Position numbers and translations under genes: made by a program. From contig JACPOQ010000028.1 in assembly GCA_016191435.1 (NCBI GenBank), forward strand, positions 62,001 through 126,000: a stretch of 64,000 nucleotides of DNA, written 5' to 3'. The notes below the pieces were generated by a model. That model saw nothing but the letters and a program-made list of their open reading frames with translations. It searched no databases and had not been told where the DNA came from. Within the stretch, counting starts at the first letter, position 1. Every line of letters begins with the position of its first letter. Below, in pieces: positions 48,530-56,741 of this stretch. The stretch comes from Chloroflexota bacterium. GTDB lineage: Bacteria > Chloroflexota > Dehalococcoidia > Tepidiformales > Tepidiformaceae.

Positions 48530-50160
48530 CCGTCGCTCTCGACCGCAAATGGTGGCACGACGCTGTCGTCTACCAGCTCTACCCCCGCAGCTTCCAGGAT
48601 TCGGACGGCGACGGCATCGGCGACCTTGAGGGGATCATCCGTCGCCTCGACTACCTGAACGACGGCACGCCCGGTTCGCTCGGTGTGGACGCGGTCTGGC
48701 TTTCGCCGACGTTCCCGTCGCCAATGAAGGACTTCGGCTACGACGTTTTGGACTACCGCGGCGTGCACCCGGACTTCGGCGACCTCGCGACGATGGACCG
48801 GCTGATCGCCGAATGCCACAAGCGCTCCATCCGCGTGCTGCTGGATTGGGTCCCCAACCATACGTCCGACCAGCACCCGTGGTTCCTCGAGTCGCGCTCG
48901 TCGAAGGTCGCGCCGAAGCGCAACTGGTACGTCTGGCGCGATGAGAAGGCCGACGGCTCGTTTCCCAACAACTGGGTGTCTGCCTTTGGCGGACCCGCCT
49001 GGACGTTCGATCCCGCCACCGGCCAGTACTACCTGCACTCGTTCCTGGAGGAACAGCCGGACCTGAACTGGCGCAATCCGGAGGTCGTCGCGGCGATGCA
49101 CGATGTGCTGCGCTTCTGGCTTGACCGTGGCGTCGACGGCTTCCGCATCGATGTGATGGGGATGATCGTGAAACACCCGGGGCTCGCGGATAACCCGCCG
49201 GCGCCCGGCTGGAAGCCGGGTGGCTCCGACTATGCGCGGTTCCTCTGGAGGAACAACCGGAACCACCCGGACGTCTACCCGGCCGTGCGCGGCATCCGCC
49301 GCGTGCTCGATGAGTACGCGGACCGTGTGGCGGTGGGCGAAGTCTTCGGCACAGCGGAGGAGGTCGCGGCCTACTACGGCGGCGATTCGCTCGATGGGCT
49401 GCATCTCGCGTTCAACTTCCAGTTCATCTTCGAATCGGAGGCGGACCGGCGGTTCACGCCATGGGATGCCGAGGCCATCCGCCGCATCGTCGCGAACGCC
49501 GAGCGTGCGCTTCCGCCCGGGGCGCAACCGTGCTGGGCCTTCGGGAACCACGACCGTTCCCGCTTCCTGTCGCGCCACAACCACGATGGTCACGGCTATG
49601 CCCGGGCCCGCGCCGCGGCCCTGCTGCTGCTCGGCCTGCGGGGGACGCCGTTCGTCTTCTACGGGGAAGAGATCGGCATGCCCGATGTCGCCATCCCCGA
49701 AAACCGGCTGCAGGACCCGGCCCGCTTCCGTTCGACCGGGCGCGACCCGGAGCGGACGCCCATGCAGTGGGATTCGAGCGAGGGCCGCGGCTTTTCCACG
49801 GCGGAGCCGTGGCTTCCCTACGGGCCGCTCGACATCAATGTCGCCGCTCAGGCGGACGACGAAACATCAATCCTTTCGCTCTATCGCCGCGCGATCTGGC
49901 TGCGAAAGCAGACCGCAGCCCTTTTGCGGGGCAGCCTGGAACTGCTCCCCGCGGCGCCCGGGATCGCGGCCTTCGCGCGCCGGGCGCCCGGCGCAAAGGC
50001 GGCCGTCGTCGTGGTCAACACCAGCCTCGAAGCGCAGGAGTTCGCGGCCCCAGGCACGGGCAGCGTGCTGCTCGCGACCGATGAGGCGCTCGCTGGAGCC
50101 CGGTTCGCGACGACGGTCACGTTGCCGCCACTCGCGGCTGCGTGGCTCCAACTCGACTGA
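48526..50160 (+). CDS. GH13 alpha-glucosidase-type glycoside hydrolase
   Basis: A 544-aa alpha-amylase family enzyme. The four conserved regions are DWVPNHTSDQH, GFRIDVMGM (nucleophile Asp), VAVGEVFGTA (acid/base Glu) and WAFGNHDRSR (transition-state Asp). The start VALDRKWWHDAVVYQLYPRS and the QPDLNWRNPEV signature are those of the oligo-1,6-glucosidase/alpha-glucosidase group that acts on short alpha-glucosides or trehalose. No signal peptide, so it is cytoplasmic. The exact linkage cannot be read. It overlaps the 117-aa gene by four bases. Confidence 0.93.
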   Translation: MTVALDRKWWHDAVVYQLYPRSFQDSDGDGIGDLEGIIRRLDYLNDGTPGSLGVDAVWLSPTFPSPMKDFGYDVLDYRGVHPDFGDLATMDRLIAECHKRSIRVLLDWVPNHTSDQHPWFLESRSSKVAPKRNWYVWRDEKADGSFPNNWVSAFGGPAWTFDPATGQYYLHSFLEEQPDLNWRNPEVVAAMHDVLRFWLDRGVDGFRIDVMGMIVKHPGLADNPPAPGWKPGGSDYARFLWRNNRNHPDVYPAVRGIRRVLDEYADRVAVGEVFGTAEEVAAYYGGDSLDGLHLAFNFQFIFESEADRRFTPWDAEAIRRIVANAERALPPGAQPCWAFGNHDRSRFLSRHNHDGHGYARARAAALLLLGLRGTPFVFYGEEIGMPDVAIPENRLQDPARFRSTGRDPERTPMQWDSSEGRGFSTAEPWLPYGPLDINVAAQADDETSILSLYRRAIWLRKQTAALLRGSLELLPAAPGIAAFARRAPGAKAAVVVVNTSLEAQEFAAPGTGSVLLATDEALAGARFATTVTLPPLAAAWLQLD

Positions 50161-50210
50161 CGGCGGCCGCGGCGGGCCCCGTTTCGCCCGCGCGTCGCCG
50201 GCGGAGCGTC

Positions 50211-50219
50211 TGGTATCCT
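50211..50219 (+). promoter_or_regulatory. extended -10 promoter six bases from the next ATG
   Basis: TGGTATCCT (TGn plus TATCCT) is followed by TCAGCC and then the ATG at 50226. The spacing of six bases predicts an mRNA that starts within a base or so of the start codon, as in the potassium channel gene. Confidence 0.5.
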
Positions 50220-50225
50220 TCAGCC

Positions 50226-50804
50226 ATGCCCGAAGAGCGCGAGCCTGTCCCCGTGCCTGATTTTTCCGGCTCCTCGCCAGCCGTGCGCCGCGTCCCCGTC
50301 GATCCGCCGCCCGCGGCGTCCTCGGTCCCCGAATGCGACTGCCCGCGTCTTGAAGCCGAGGACTGGGACGGCGTCGAAAGTGATTGGAGCGACATAACAT
50401 TCCTTCGCACCAGCAGTTCGGCGGTGCTCGGCGTACCTATCGGGTACGGGACTACGCGCGATGCGCTCGCCGAAAAGGCCGCCGCCATCGGCGCGACGGT
50501 GCCGGCTGACGCGATGATCCTGCTCGGCTCCGGGCGTTTTCGCAGGCCCGTCCTGCTGGAAATTGAAAACGCGCCGGCGCACGCGAAAGATGTTTACCGC
50601 CCCGGCGGCATCGCCTACACGCGCCTCATCCCTGCGCCCTGGGGGCAGATGCACCGCGTCGTGGAGGAGACGAAGCAGCAGGCCAAGGAGAAGTATGGCC
50701 GTGCCCCGGACGATACCTGGGTCTGGTACCTCACGTGCCGCACGTGCTCCACGGCGCGGGAATTCGAGACGCTCATCCTCGCCCATTTCCGGGACCGGAA
50801 GTGA
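50226..50804 (+). CDS. cysteine-containing protein of unknown function
   Basis: A 192-aa protein with an acidic, proline-rich N-terminus (REPVPVPDFSGSSP...DPPPAAS) and two cysteine pairs, CDC near residue 40 and CRTC near residue 173, which could bind a metal. The core WSDITFLRTSSSAVLGVPIG, LGSGRFRRPVLLEIE and TRLIPAPWGQMHRVVEETKQ does not match a family I can name. No signal peptide or membrane helix. It overlaps the mgtC gene by four bases (GTGA). Confidence 0.8.
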   Translation: MPEEREPVPVPDFSGSSPAVRRVPVDPPPAASSVPECDCPRLEAEDWDGVESDWSDITFLRTSSSAVLGVPIGYGTTRDALAEKAAAIGATVPADAMILLGSGRFRRPVLLEIENAPAHAKDVYRPGGIAYTRLIPAPWGQMHRVVEETKQQAKEKYGRAPDDTWVWYLTCRTCSTAREFETLILAHFRDRK

Positions 50805-51289
50805 GCAACGAAGCGCAGCTCGAGCTTGTGGCGCGCCTCGGGCTGGCGTTGCTCCTCGGGGCCATCGTGGGCCTCGAACGGGAGTTTCGCGGCCACGAGG
50901 CCGGGGTCCGCACGTCCGCGCTCGTCTGCCTCGGTGCGGCGATGTTCGGCGAAGCCAGCCGTTCCTTCGGTGATTCGCGCGTCGCCGCGGGCGTGGTCCA
51001 GGGCATCGGGTTCCTCGGCGCCGGAGTTATCTTCCAGCGTGGCGATGGCATAAGAGGTGTGACCACGGCCGCGACAATCTGGGCAGTGGCGGCAATGGGG
51101 CTGCTCGTGGCGCAACGCATGTGGCTTTCGTCCGTCGTCGTCGCCGTTGGGCTGGTCGTGTTGCTGGAAACGGCGCCGCTCTCGAACTGGGTGTTCGCGC
51201 ACCGCCGCGAACACGCCCGCGACATCGACTTGCGTTCCCGCGGGCCGGGGGACATCCGCGACCGACGCGACGAGACCCCCGACAGGTGA
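50801..51289 (+). CDS. MgtC/SapB family membrane protein
   Basis: A 162-aa protein with four to five transmembrane segments. It has GAIVGLEREFRGHEAGVRTSA (part), VCLGAAMF, GIGFLGAGVIF and IRGVTTAATIWAVAAMGLLV, which form the MgtC/SapB signature. MgtC proteins affect magnesium homeostasis and membrane ATPase activity. The C-terminal tail after residue 135 is basic and short, and lacks the ACT-like C-terminal domain of pathogen MgtC. The GTG start overlaps the preceding stop. Confidence 0.9.
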   Translation: MSNEAQLELVARLGLALLLGAIVGLEREFRGHEAGVRTSALVCLGAAMFGEASRSFGDSRVAAGVVQGIGFLGAGVIFQRGDGIRGVTTAATIWAVAAMGLLVAQRMWLSSVVVAVGLVVLLETAPLSNWVFAHRREHARDIDLRSRGPGDIRDRRDETPDR

Positions 51290-51365
51290 CGCCACGGGGG
51301 CGGCTGCCGTACCATGCCTGTAGGAACGGCGCCGAAAACGCGCGCCGGAGGATTCGAACAGGACG

Positions 51366-51446
51366 ATGCACGCCGCTGTGAAGGCCGTTGCCGCCGCGAG
51401 CGCGCCCGGCTCGCTGCTCGCTCTTATCCCGCCCCGCGGCGTGTAG
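51366..51446 (+). CDS. candidate 26-aa leader peptide before leuS
   Basis: A short ORF, MHAAVKAVAAASAPGSLLAL followed by IPPRGV, starts 19 bases after GGAGG (GGAGGATTCGAACAGGACG before the ATG, longer than an ideal spacing) and ends 75 bases before leuS. It has three Leu codons in the SLLAL segment. The stop codon lies in the loop of a strong GC hairpin (51430-51457). It may be a transcription or translation attenuator for leuS. Evidence is positional only. Confidence 0.3.
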   Translation: MHAAVKAVAAASAPGSLLALIPPRGV

Positions 51447-51457
51447 CCGGCGGGGCG
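51430..51457 (+). terminator. GC-rich hairpin in the leuS leader
   Basis: CGCCCCGC (51430-51437) pairs with GCGGGGCG (51450-51457), and an inner GGC/GCC adds three pairs. There is no U-tract (CTCAAGCT follows), so it is not a typical terminator. Its position around the leader-peptide stop fits an attenuation switch or an RNA structure that controls leuS. Confidence 0.4.
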
Positions 51458-51521
51458 CTCAAGCTACGGCCATTCCCGGCCGTCCCTTTCCAAGTTTTCC
51501 TGCAGTTGCGAGGTAACGATC

Positions 51522-53966
51522 GTGGCCGATCGCTATGACCCCCATGTGATTGAATCCAGGTGGCAGGCCCGCTGGCAAGCGGACCGCCTGTACCACGCCC
51601 CGGACGACGACCCGCGTCCGAAGTGGTACGCGCTGACGATGTTCCCTTACCCGTCGGGCGACCTCCACACGGGCCACTGGTACGCGATGGTGCCGCCGGA
51701 CGTCGCCGCGCGCTATCGCCGCATGCTCGGGAACAACGTCATGTTTCCGATGGGCTTCGATTCCTTCGGCCTGCCCGCCGAAAACGCTGCGATTAAGCGC
51801 GGCATCGACCCGAAGGAATGGACCTACGCGAACATCGAGCGGATGCGCAGCCAGATGCGCATGATGGGCGCGAGCTTCGATTGGGACCGCGAAGTTATCA
51901 CCAGCGACCCCGAGTACTACCGATGGAGCCAGTGGTGGTTCTTGCAGCTCTACCATCGCGGACTGGCGTATCGCGCCGAAGCAGCCGCGAACTGGTGCCC
52001 TGGTTGCCAGACGGTGCTGGCGAACGAGCAGGTTGTCGATGGCCGCTGCGAGCGCTCGGATGACCTCGTCGAGCGGCGCTTCCTGACGCAATGGTTCTTC
52101 AGGATCACCGCGTACGCCGAGGAGCTCCTGCGTTTCGACGGCATCGAGTGGCCCGAGCGCATCCGCACCATGCAGACGAACTGGATCGGGCGCTCGGAGG
52201 GCGCCTTCCTCGACTTCGCCGTTGATGTGCCCGGCGTGGATGAGAAGCTGCGCGTTTTCACTACGCGCCCGGATACTGTCTACGGCGCGACGTTTATGGT
52301 GCTGGCGCCGGAGCATCCGCTCGTCGACCGAATAACAACGCCCGCACAGCGCGGGGCGGTCGATAGCTACATCGAAGCCACGAGTCGCCAGACCGAGATC
52401 GAACGGCTTTCGACGGAGAAGGAGAAGACAGGGGTCTTCACGGGCGCCTTCGCGAAAAACCCGTTCAACGGCGCGCGTGTGCCCATTTGGATCGCGGACT
52501 ACGTGCTCGTGACCTATGGGACGGGCGCGATCATGGCCGTGCCCGCGCACGACGAGCGGGACTTCGCATTCGCGCGCACCTACGGGTTGGACGTGATTTC
52601 CGTGTTTTCGCGCAGTGATGTCGATACCTCCCGGCCGCTGGAAGAGGCGTATCCCTCCGGCGACCGGATGATCAACTCCGGGCCATTCGACGGCACGCCC
52701 GCAGCCGAGGCAATCGGCCGCGTGGTGGCGCACGCCGCCGCCGGTGGGTATGGCCAGGCGACCGTCAACTATCGCCTGCGCGACTGGCTCATCTCGCGGC
52801 AACGCTACTGGGGCACGCCCATCCCGATGATTCACTGCGCGAACTGCGGCATCGTCCCCGTCCCGGAGGCGGACCTGCCGGTCACGTTGCCGGAGCATGT
52901 GAAATTCGACCCGACCGGCGTCTCGCCGCTGACGCAGATCGCTGAGTGGGTCAACGTCGAGTGCCCGGCGTGCCACGGCCCGGCGCGGCGCGAGACGGAC
53001 ACCATGGACACGTTCATGTGTTCCAGCTGGTACCAGATGCGCTATGCCGACCCGCACAACACGGAGCGCCCGGTATCGCGCGATGCCGCGCGCCGCTGGC
53101 TGCCGGTCGACCAGTACACGGGCGGCGCCGAGCACGCCGTCATGCATCTGCTCTACACGCGCTTCTTCTGGAAGGCTGCACGCGACCTTGGCGTGGTCGA
53201 AGGCGACGAGCCGATGGTGCGGCTGTTCAACCAGGGCTCCATCCTCGGCCCCGATGGGAACCGCATGTCCAAGAGCCGCGGAAACGTGGTCGCTCCCGAC
53301 GACCAGGTGGCGCAATGGGGCAGCGACGCGTTCCGCTGCCAATTGATGTTCGTGGGGCCGTGGGACCAGGGCGGTCCGTATAACCCGACCGGCATGGCGG
53401 GCATCGTCCGCTGGCTGCACCGCCTGTGGTCGGTGGCGACGGAGCCGCCGGTGCTGACCGATACGCCTGGCACCGCCGAGGCCCGCGCGCTGCGCCGCGC
53501 GACGCATAAGACCATCCGCGATGTCACCCTGGAGCTCGAAGGCTTCCGGTTCAACACGCTGATTTCGCGGCTGATGGAACACAGCACCGCAATGCAGAAG
53601 GCCCGCGACCGGGGCGTCGCCGACCGCGCCGCATGGGACGAGGCGGTCGATGTCGCGCTGCTGCTGACTGCGCCATTGGCGCCACACGTGACGGAGGAGC
53701 TGTGGGCGCAACGCGGCCGGCCATACAGCATTCACCTGCAGCGCTGGCCCGCGTTCGACCCCGAATTGGCGAGGGACGACGAGATCGAACTGGTCCTGCA
53801 GGTCAACGGCAAGGTCCGCGACCGGTTGCACCTGCCCGCGGACGCCGGCGAGGCCGAGGCGCGGGCGGCGGCGTTCGCCTCGCCGAAAGTCGCTGCGCTG
53901 CTGGCCGGAAAGGAACCGAAGCGGGTGATTTACGTGCCTGCGCGGCTTCTCAACATCGTTCTGTAA
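51522..53966 (+). CDS. leuS: leucyl-tRNA synthetase
   Basis: An 814-aa class I synthetase that begins at a GTG after GAGGTAAC. The HIGH region is PYPSGDLHTGHWY, the CP1 editing domain holds FTTRPDTVYGATFMVLAPEH and DERDFAFA, and KMSKS appears as GNRMSKSRGN. The C-terminal anticodon-binding region and the short C-terminal domain (EIELVLQVNGKVRDRLHLP) are intact. It is the usual bacterial form. A leader of ~230 bases with a possible leader peptide lies upstream. Confidence 0.97.
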   Translation: MADRYDPHVIESRWQARWQADRLYHAPDDDPRPKWYALTMFPYPSGDLHTGHWYAMVPPDVAARYRRMLGNNVMFPMGFDSFGLPAENAAIKRGIDPKEWTYANIERMRSQMRMMGASFDWDREVITSDPEYYRWSQWWFLQLYHRGLAYRAEAAANWCPGCQTVLANEQVVDGRCERSDDLVERRFLTQWFFRITAYAEELLRFDGIEWPERIRTMQTNWIGRSEGAFLDFAVDVPGVDEKLRVFTTRPDTVYGATFMVLAPEHPLVDRITTPAQRGAVDSYIEATSRQTEIERLSTEKEKTGVFTGAFAKNPFNGARVPIWIADYVLVTYGTGAIMAVPAHDERDFAFARTYGLDVISVFSRSDVDTSRPLEEAYPSGDRMINSGPFDGTPAAEAIGRVVAHAAAGGYGQATVNYRLRDWLISRQRYWGTPIPMIHCANCGIVPVPEADLPVTLPEHVKFDPTGVSPLTQIAEWVNVECPACHGPARRETDTMDTFMCSSWYQMRYADPHNTERPVSRDAARRWLPVDQYTGGAEHAVMHLLYTRFFWKAARDLGVVEGDEPMVRLFNQGSILGPDGNRMSKSRGNVVAPDDQVAQWGSDAFRCQLMFVGPWDQGGPYNPTGMAGIVRWLHRLWSVATEPPVLTDTPGTAEARALRRATHKTIRDVTLELEGFRFNTLISRLMEHSTAMQKARDRGVADRAAWDEAVDVALLLTAPLAPHVTEELWAQRGRPYSIHLQRWPAFDPELARDDEIELVLQVNGKVRDRLHLPADAGEAEARAAAFASPKVAALLAGKEPKRVIYVPARLLNIVL

Positions 53967-54081
53967 CCGCACGACGTATTCTTAACATTTTACTGGACAG
54001 TCCCTCCGAGGCGGGGATATGGTGGCTCGGCATGGCTTATTGCGAAGTCATCTAGCGGCCCCGCGGGGCATGGGAGGTTCT

Positions 54082-54771
54082 ATGCAGATCAAGAAGAACT
54101 CACGAGAAGACGGCTACCAGGACATCACGGATGCCTATGCCGATGAGCCCAACCAGGGCCGAGTGCCGAGTTTCGAAAGCCCGGACCCGCTCGGCCGGAC
54201 GGTTCGGCGCGGTGGCGAGCTTGAAGGCTCCGTGCCCGCCGTTGCTGAAGACGCGCGGCCCGCTGTGCGTGCCGAGAGCGTGATCGACGCGGGGTCGTCG
54301 TTTGACGGGCGCTACGAGGCGGGGCAGGACCTGCGCATCCTCGGGTCCATCAGCGGCGAGATCGCCTGCCGCGGCACCCTCACGATCGAGAAGGACGCGA
54401 CCGCCAAGGCCCGCATCCAGACGCGCGACGCCCAGGTCCGCGGCAGCGTCGAAGGCGACATCGTCTGCAGCGGCCGGCTCCTTCTTACTGCGACCGCGAT
54501 GGTGACCGGCACGATCAAGGCCGGCTCGCTCGTCGTTGAAGAAGGCGCGAGCGTCAGCGGCACCGTGCAGACCGTCTCCGGCGGCGCCGTCGCCGAGATG
54601 CTCCAGAAACCGATTGCGGCGGTGCCGGAAAAGGCCGACAAGGAAGCGGCCAATCCCGGCGATGGCGGCGAAACGCCGGCACGGGCCAACGGCGGTGGGA
54701 CGCGCTGGCGCCGTGAGGCGCCGAACTTCGCGCTCGTTTCGTCGGACGCGCCGGCCGCCGACCGCAACTAG
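54082..54771 (+). CDS. bactofilin family cytoskeletal protein
   Basis: From the ATG at 54082, preceded by GGGAGG at five bases, this encodes 229 aa. The right-handed beta-helix bactofilin domain spans ~65-165: ESVIDAGSSFDGRYEAGQDL, LGSISGEIACRGTLTI, GSVEGDIVCSGRLLL and GTIKAGSLVVEEGASVSGTV. Bactofilins polymerise into membrane-associated filaments that shape cells. The N-terminal ~60 residues and the C-terminal Ala/Gly-rich ~65 residues are unlike typical short bactofilins and look disordered. An A/T-rich stretch before the gene (53975-53995) may hold its promoter. Confidence 0.88.
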   Translation: MQIKKNSREDGYQDITDAYADEPNQGRVPSFESPDPLGRTVRRGGELEGSVPAVAEDARPAVRAESVIDAGSSFDGRYEAGQDLRILGSISGEIACRGTLTIEKDATAKARIQTRDAQVRGSVEGDIVCSGRLLLTATAMVTGTIKAGSLVVEEGASVSGTVQTVSGGAVAEMLQKPIAAVPEKADKEAANPGDGGETPARANGGGTRWRREAPNFALVSSDAPAADRN

Positions 54772-54795
54772 GCCGGCCACACCGGATGTTCTCAA

Positions 54796-55059
54796 TCAGG
54801 AACCGTTATCGAGCGCGAAGTAGATGGCGCCGTCTACTGTCCGGACATCCACGCTTTTTCCGTTGCGCTTGGCCGCGCGGCTAATGCGGAGAGCTATACC
54901 GCGTGCAGTCTCCGATTCGGAGGGCACGAGCTTGCCGGCCTCGTCCCCTTTGAGGCCGAGGATGTACCGATCATATTCTTTCATCCGCGCGCCAAGCCTG
55001 CCCCCCTGCTTGCGCGTCTCGGGCATGTCAGAACGCTTGATAACGGTGAACTTCGCCAT
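54796..55059 (-). CDS. 87-aa protein of unknown function
   Basis: A small basic protein beginning MAKFTVIKRSDMPETRKQGG and ending DGAIYFALDNGS. A consensus AAAGGAG lies ten bases before the ATG, and CACTATAAG about 60 bases before the start codon is a plausible -10 region. The C-terminal half (SETARGIALRISRAAKRNGK) looks like a helix followed by a strand, as in small nucleic-acid-binding folds, but no family is recognised. It converges on the bactofilin gene. Confidence 0.7.
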   Translation of the reverse strand: MAKFTVIKRSDMPETRKQGGRLGARMKEYDRYILGLKGDEAGKLVPSESETARGIALRISRAAKRNGKSVDVRTVDGAIYFALDNGS

Positions 55060-55170
55060 GGCCTGCTGTCTCCTTTAGCGGCTGAGCACGGGTGCGGCAC
55101 GACCCATTCCTGCCGCTTATAGTGTACAGAGTAGCGACGGCGCGCGGTAGCCCGGCGCACTCACGTGTCG

Positions 55171-55683
55171 TCACCGGCGCTCCTCGAGGCTCCCAATGCT
55201 CATGCGGATCGATTCCAGGAACGCCTGCAGTTGGTTTTCGAGCCGCCTGAGGACCTCGAGCGCGTACTGGTCCGCATCGTCCAGTTGTTTGCTCGCCGCT
55301 TCAGCAGCTTCGCTGAGGTGCGCCGCGACTGTGGAGTCGGCCTCCGCGAGGAGTTGGCGCGCGCGCGCTTCCGCATCCATGATCAGCGATTGGCTGCGCT
55401 CCTGTGCGGCGCGCACCAACGAACTTTCTTCGATTTTGCGATGGCGCTCTTCTTCTGCACGCTGGATCACCACGCGCGCCGTTTGCTGTGCCTCGCCGAG
55501 GATCTGATCGCGTGATTCGAGGACCTGTGTCGCTTCTCGGACGTTCGTCGGGACCGCGAGCCGCATCTGATCGATGACGTCAAGCATCCGCTTGCGGTCC
55601 ATCACGAGGTTGCCACCCACGGGCAGCCTTCTCGCCTGCACGACGAGCTCTTCGAGGCTATTGATTAGTTCGAGAATGTCCAC
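55171..55683 (-). CDS. coiled-coil protein, DivIVA/ATPase-b-like
   Basis: A 170-aa protein starting at a GTG (MDILELINSLEELVVQARRL). About 100 residues in the middle are a continuous coiled coil rich in Glu, Ala and Arg (EAQQTARVVIQRAEEERHRK, MDAEARARQLLAEADSTVAA). The pattern recalls the DivIVA-like or ATP synthase b-like proteins found next to coaD and rsmD in Actinobacteria, but that similarity is from memory. No membrane segment. Probably structural or a cell-division scaffold. Confidence 0.75.
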   Translation of the reverse strand: MDILELINSLEELVVQARRLPVGGNLVMDRKRMLDVIDQMRLAVPTNVREATQVLESRDQILGEAQQTARVVIQRAEEERHRKIEESSLVRAAQERSQSLIMDAEARARQLLAEADSTVAAHLSEAAEAASKQLDDADQYALEVLRRLENQLQAFLESIRMSIGSLEERR

Positions 55684-55697
55684 GCTGCCCTGCGGGG

Positions 55698-56183
55698 CTA
55701 CGCCTCCAGGCCGAGTTTCTGGCGGATCGCCGCCCGTACGTGTGGCGGGACAAGGTCTGCGACATCGTACCCGAGTTTCGATACCTCGCGGATGCGGCTG
55801 GCGCTCACGTAGAGGAAGTCCTGGCTCGTCATCAGGTACACCGATTCCAGGTGGGGAGCCATCTTGCGGTTCATCAGCGACATGGAAAATTCGGCCTCGA
55901 AGTCGCTCACAGCGCGGATGCCGCGGACCATGGCGACCGCGCCTTTGCGCTTGGCGAACTCGACCACGAGTTCATCGAAGCCTTCCACTTCGACGTTCGG
56001 CATGTGTTCCACGGCGGTGCGGAAGAGCTCCACGCGCTCTTCCCACGTGAACATGGAGCCCTTTTCGCGGCCCTTCACGACGGCCACGATGACGCGGTCG
56101 AAGAGGTGCGTCATTCGTTGCACGAGATCGAGGTGTCCATTTGTGCAGGGGTCGAAGCCCCCGGGAAAAACGGCAATCCTCAT
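55698..56183 (-). CDS. coaD: phosphopantetheine adenylyltransferase
   Basis: A 161-aa enzyme of coenzyme A synthesis that forms dephospho-CoA from phosphopantetheine and ATP. The nucleotide motif is AVFPGGFDPCTNGHLDLVQR (Cys replaces the common Ile/Val before TNGH). VRGIRAVSDFEAEFSMSLMN and VSASRIREVSKLG complete the family signature. It overlaps rsmD by four bases (ATGA), the conserved rsmD-coaD pair, and lies 14 bases upstream of the coiled-coil gene. Confidence 0.97.
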   Translation of the reverse strand: MRIAVFPGGFDPCTNGHLDLVQRMTHLFDRVIVAVVKGREKGSMFTWEERVELFRTAVEHMPNVEVEGFDELVVEFAKRKGAVAMVRGIRAVSDFEAEFSMSLMNRKMAPHLESVYLMTSQDFLYVSASRIREVSKLGYDVADLVPPHVRAAIRQKLGLEA

Positions 56184-56740
56184 GCCCCCTCCTGTCGGCG
56201 GTAGAACGCAACTGCAGTGTCGCCATACACACGCCGCTCAACGAGGTGGAGGCCTGCCGGGTGCTCCGGCGGATTGTACCGGCTCCCGTGCTCATAGACG
56301 ACGACGCCATCGGCTGTCAGCAGAATGGCCAGGCGCGTCAGCAATTCCGGAGCATCTGCGTCCGCATATGGGGGGTCCAGAAGGATCAGATCGAATGGCC
56401 CGCCTGCGTCCTTCAGCGCTGCCGGCAGGCGGCCGCGCAGCACTTTCCCCCTGGCCGCGAGGTGCGCCCGCGAAAGCGTGGCGAGGATCGCCTGGCAGCA
56501 CGCGGCCTCCGCCTCGATGAAGACCGCCGTGGCGGCGCCAAGGCTCAGCGCTTCGATGCCGAGCGCGCCCGTGCCGGCGTACAGGTCGAGGACGGTGGCG
56601 CCTTCCACCTCATCGCCAAGGATGTTGAACACCGCCTCTCGCACGAGCGCGGAGGTGGGCCGCAGGCGCACGCCGCGCGGCTCCATGATCGGCATGCCGC
56701 GAGCTGTCCCGGCGGCAATCCGAAGGCGCGATGCGGCCAT
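56180..56740 (-). CDS. rsmD: 16S rRNA (guanine-966-N2)-methyltransferase RsmD
   Basis: A 186-aa methyltransferase. RIAAGTARGMPIMEPRG and RLRPTSALVREAVFNILG at the N-terminus, SAM motif VLDLYAGTGALGIEALSLGA, and the catalytic DLILLDPPYADADAP are typical of RsmD, which modifies G966 of 16S rRNA. The usual family length is ~190 aa. It forms the coupled rsmD-coaD pair. One base separates its start from the stop of the GH18-like gene upstream. Confidence 0.95.
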   Translation of the reverse strand: MAASRLRIAAGTARGMPIMEPRGVRLRPTSALVREAVFNILGDEVEGATVLDLYAGTGALGIEALSLGAATAVFIEAEAACCQAILATLSRAHLAARGKVLRGRLPAALKDAGGPFDLILLDPPYADADAPELLTRLAILLTADGVVVYEHGSRYNPPEHPAGLHLVERRVYGDTAVAFYRRQEGA

Positions 56741-56741
56741 C

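Noticed and set aside
51290-51521. T-box riboswitch before leuS
   Set aside because: No AGGGTGGNACCGCG-like T-box sequence or antiterminator pairing was seen.
51459-53972. Long antisense open frame of 837 codons opposite leuS
   Set aside because: It is a by-product of GC-rich codon usage on the other strand. It has low-complexity Arg/His-rich content and no family signature, while leuS is certain.
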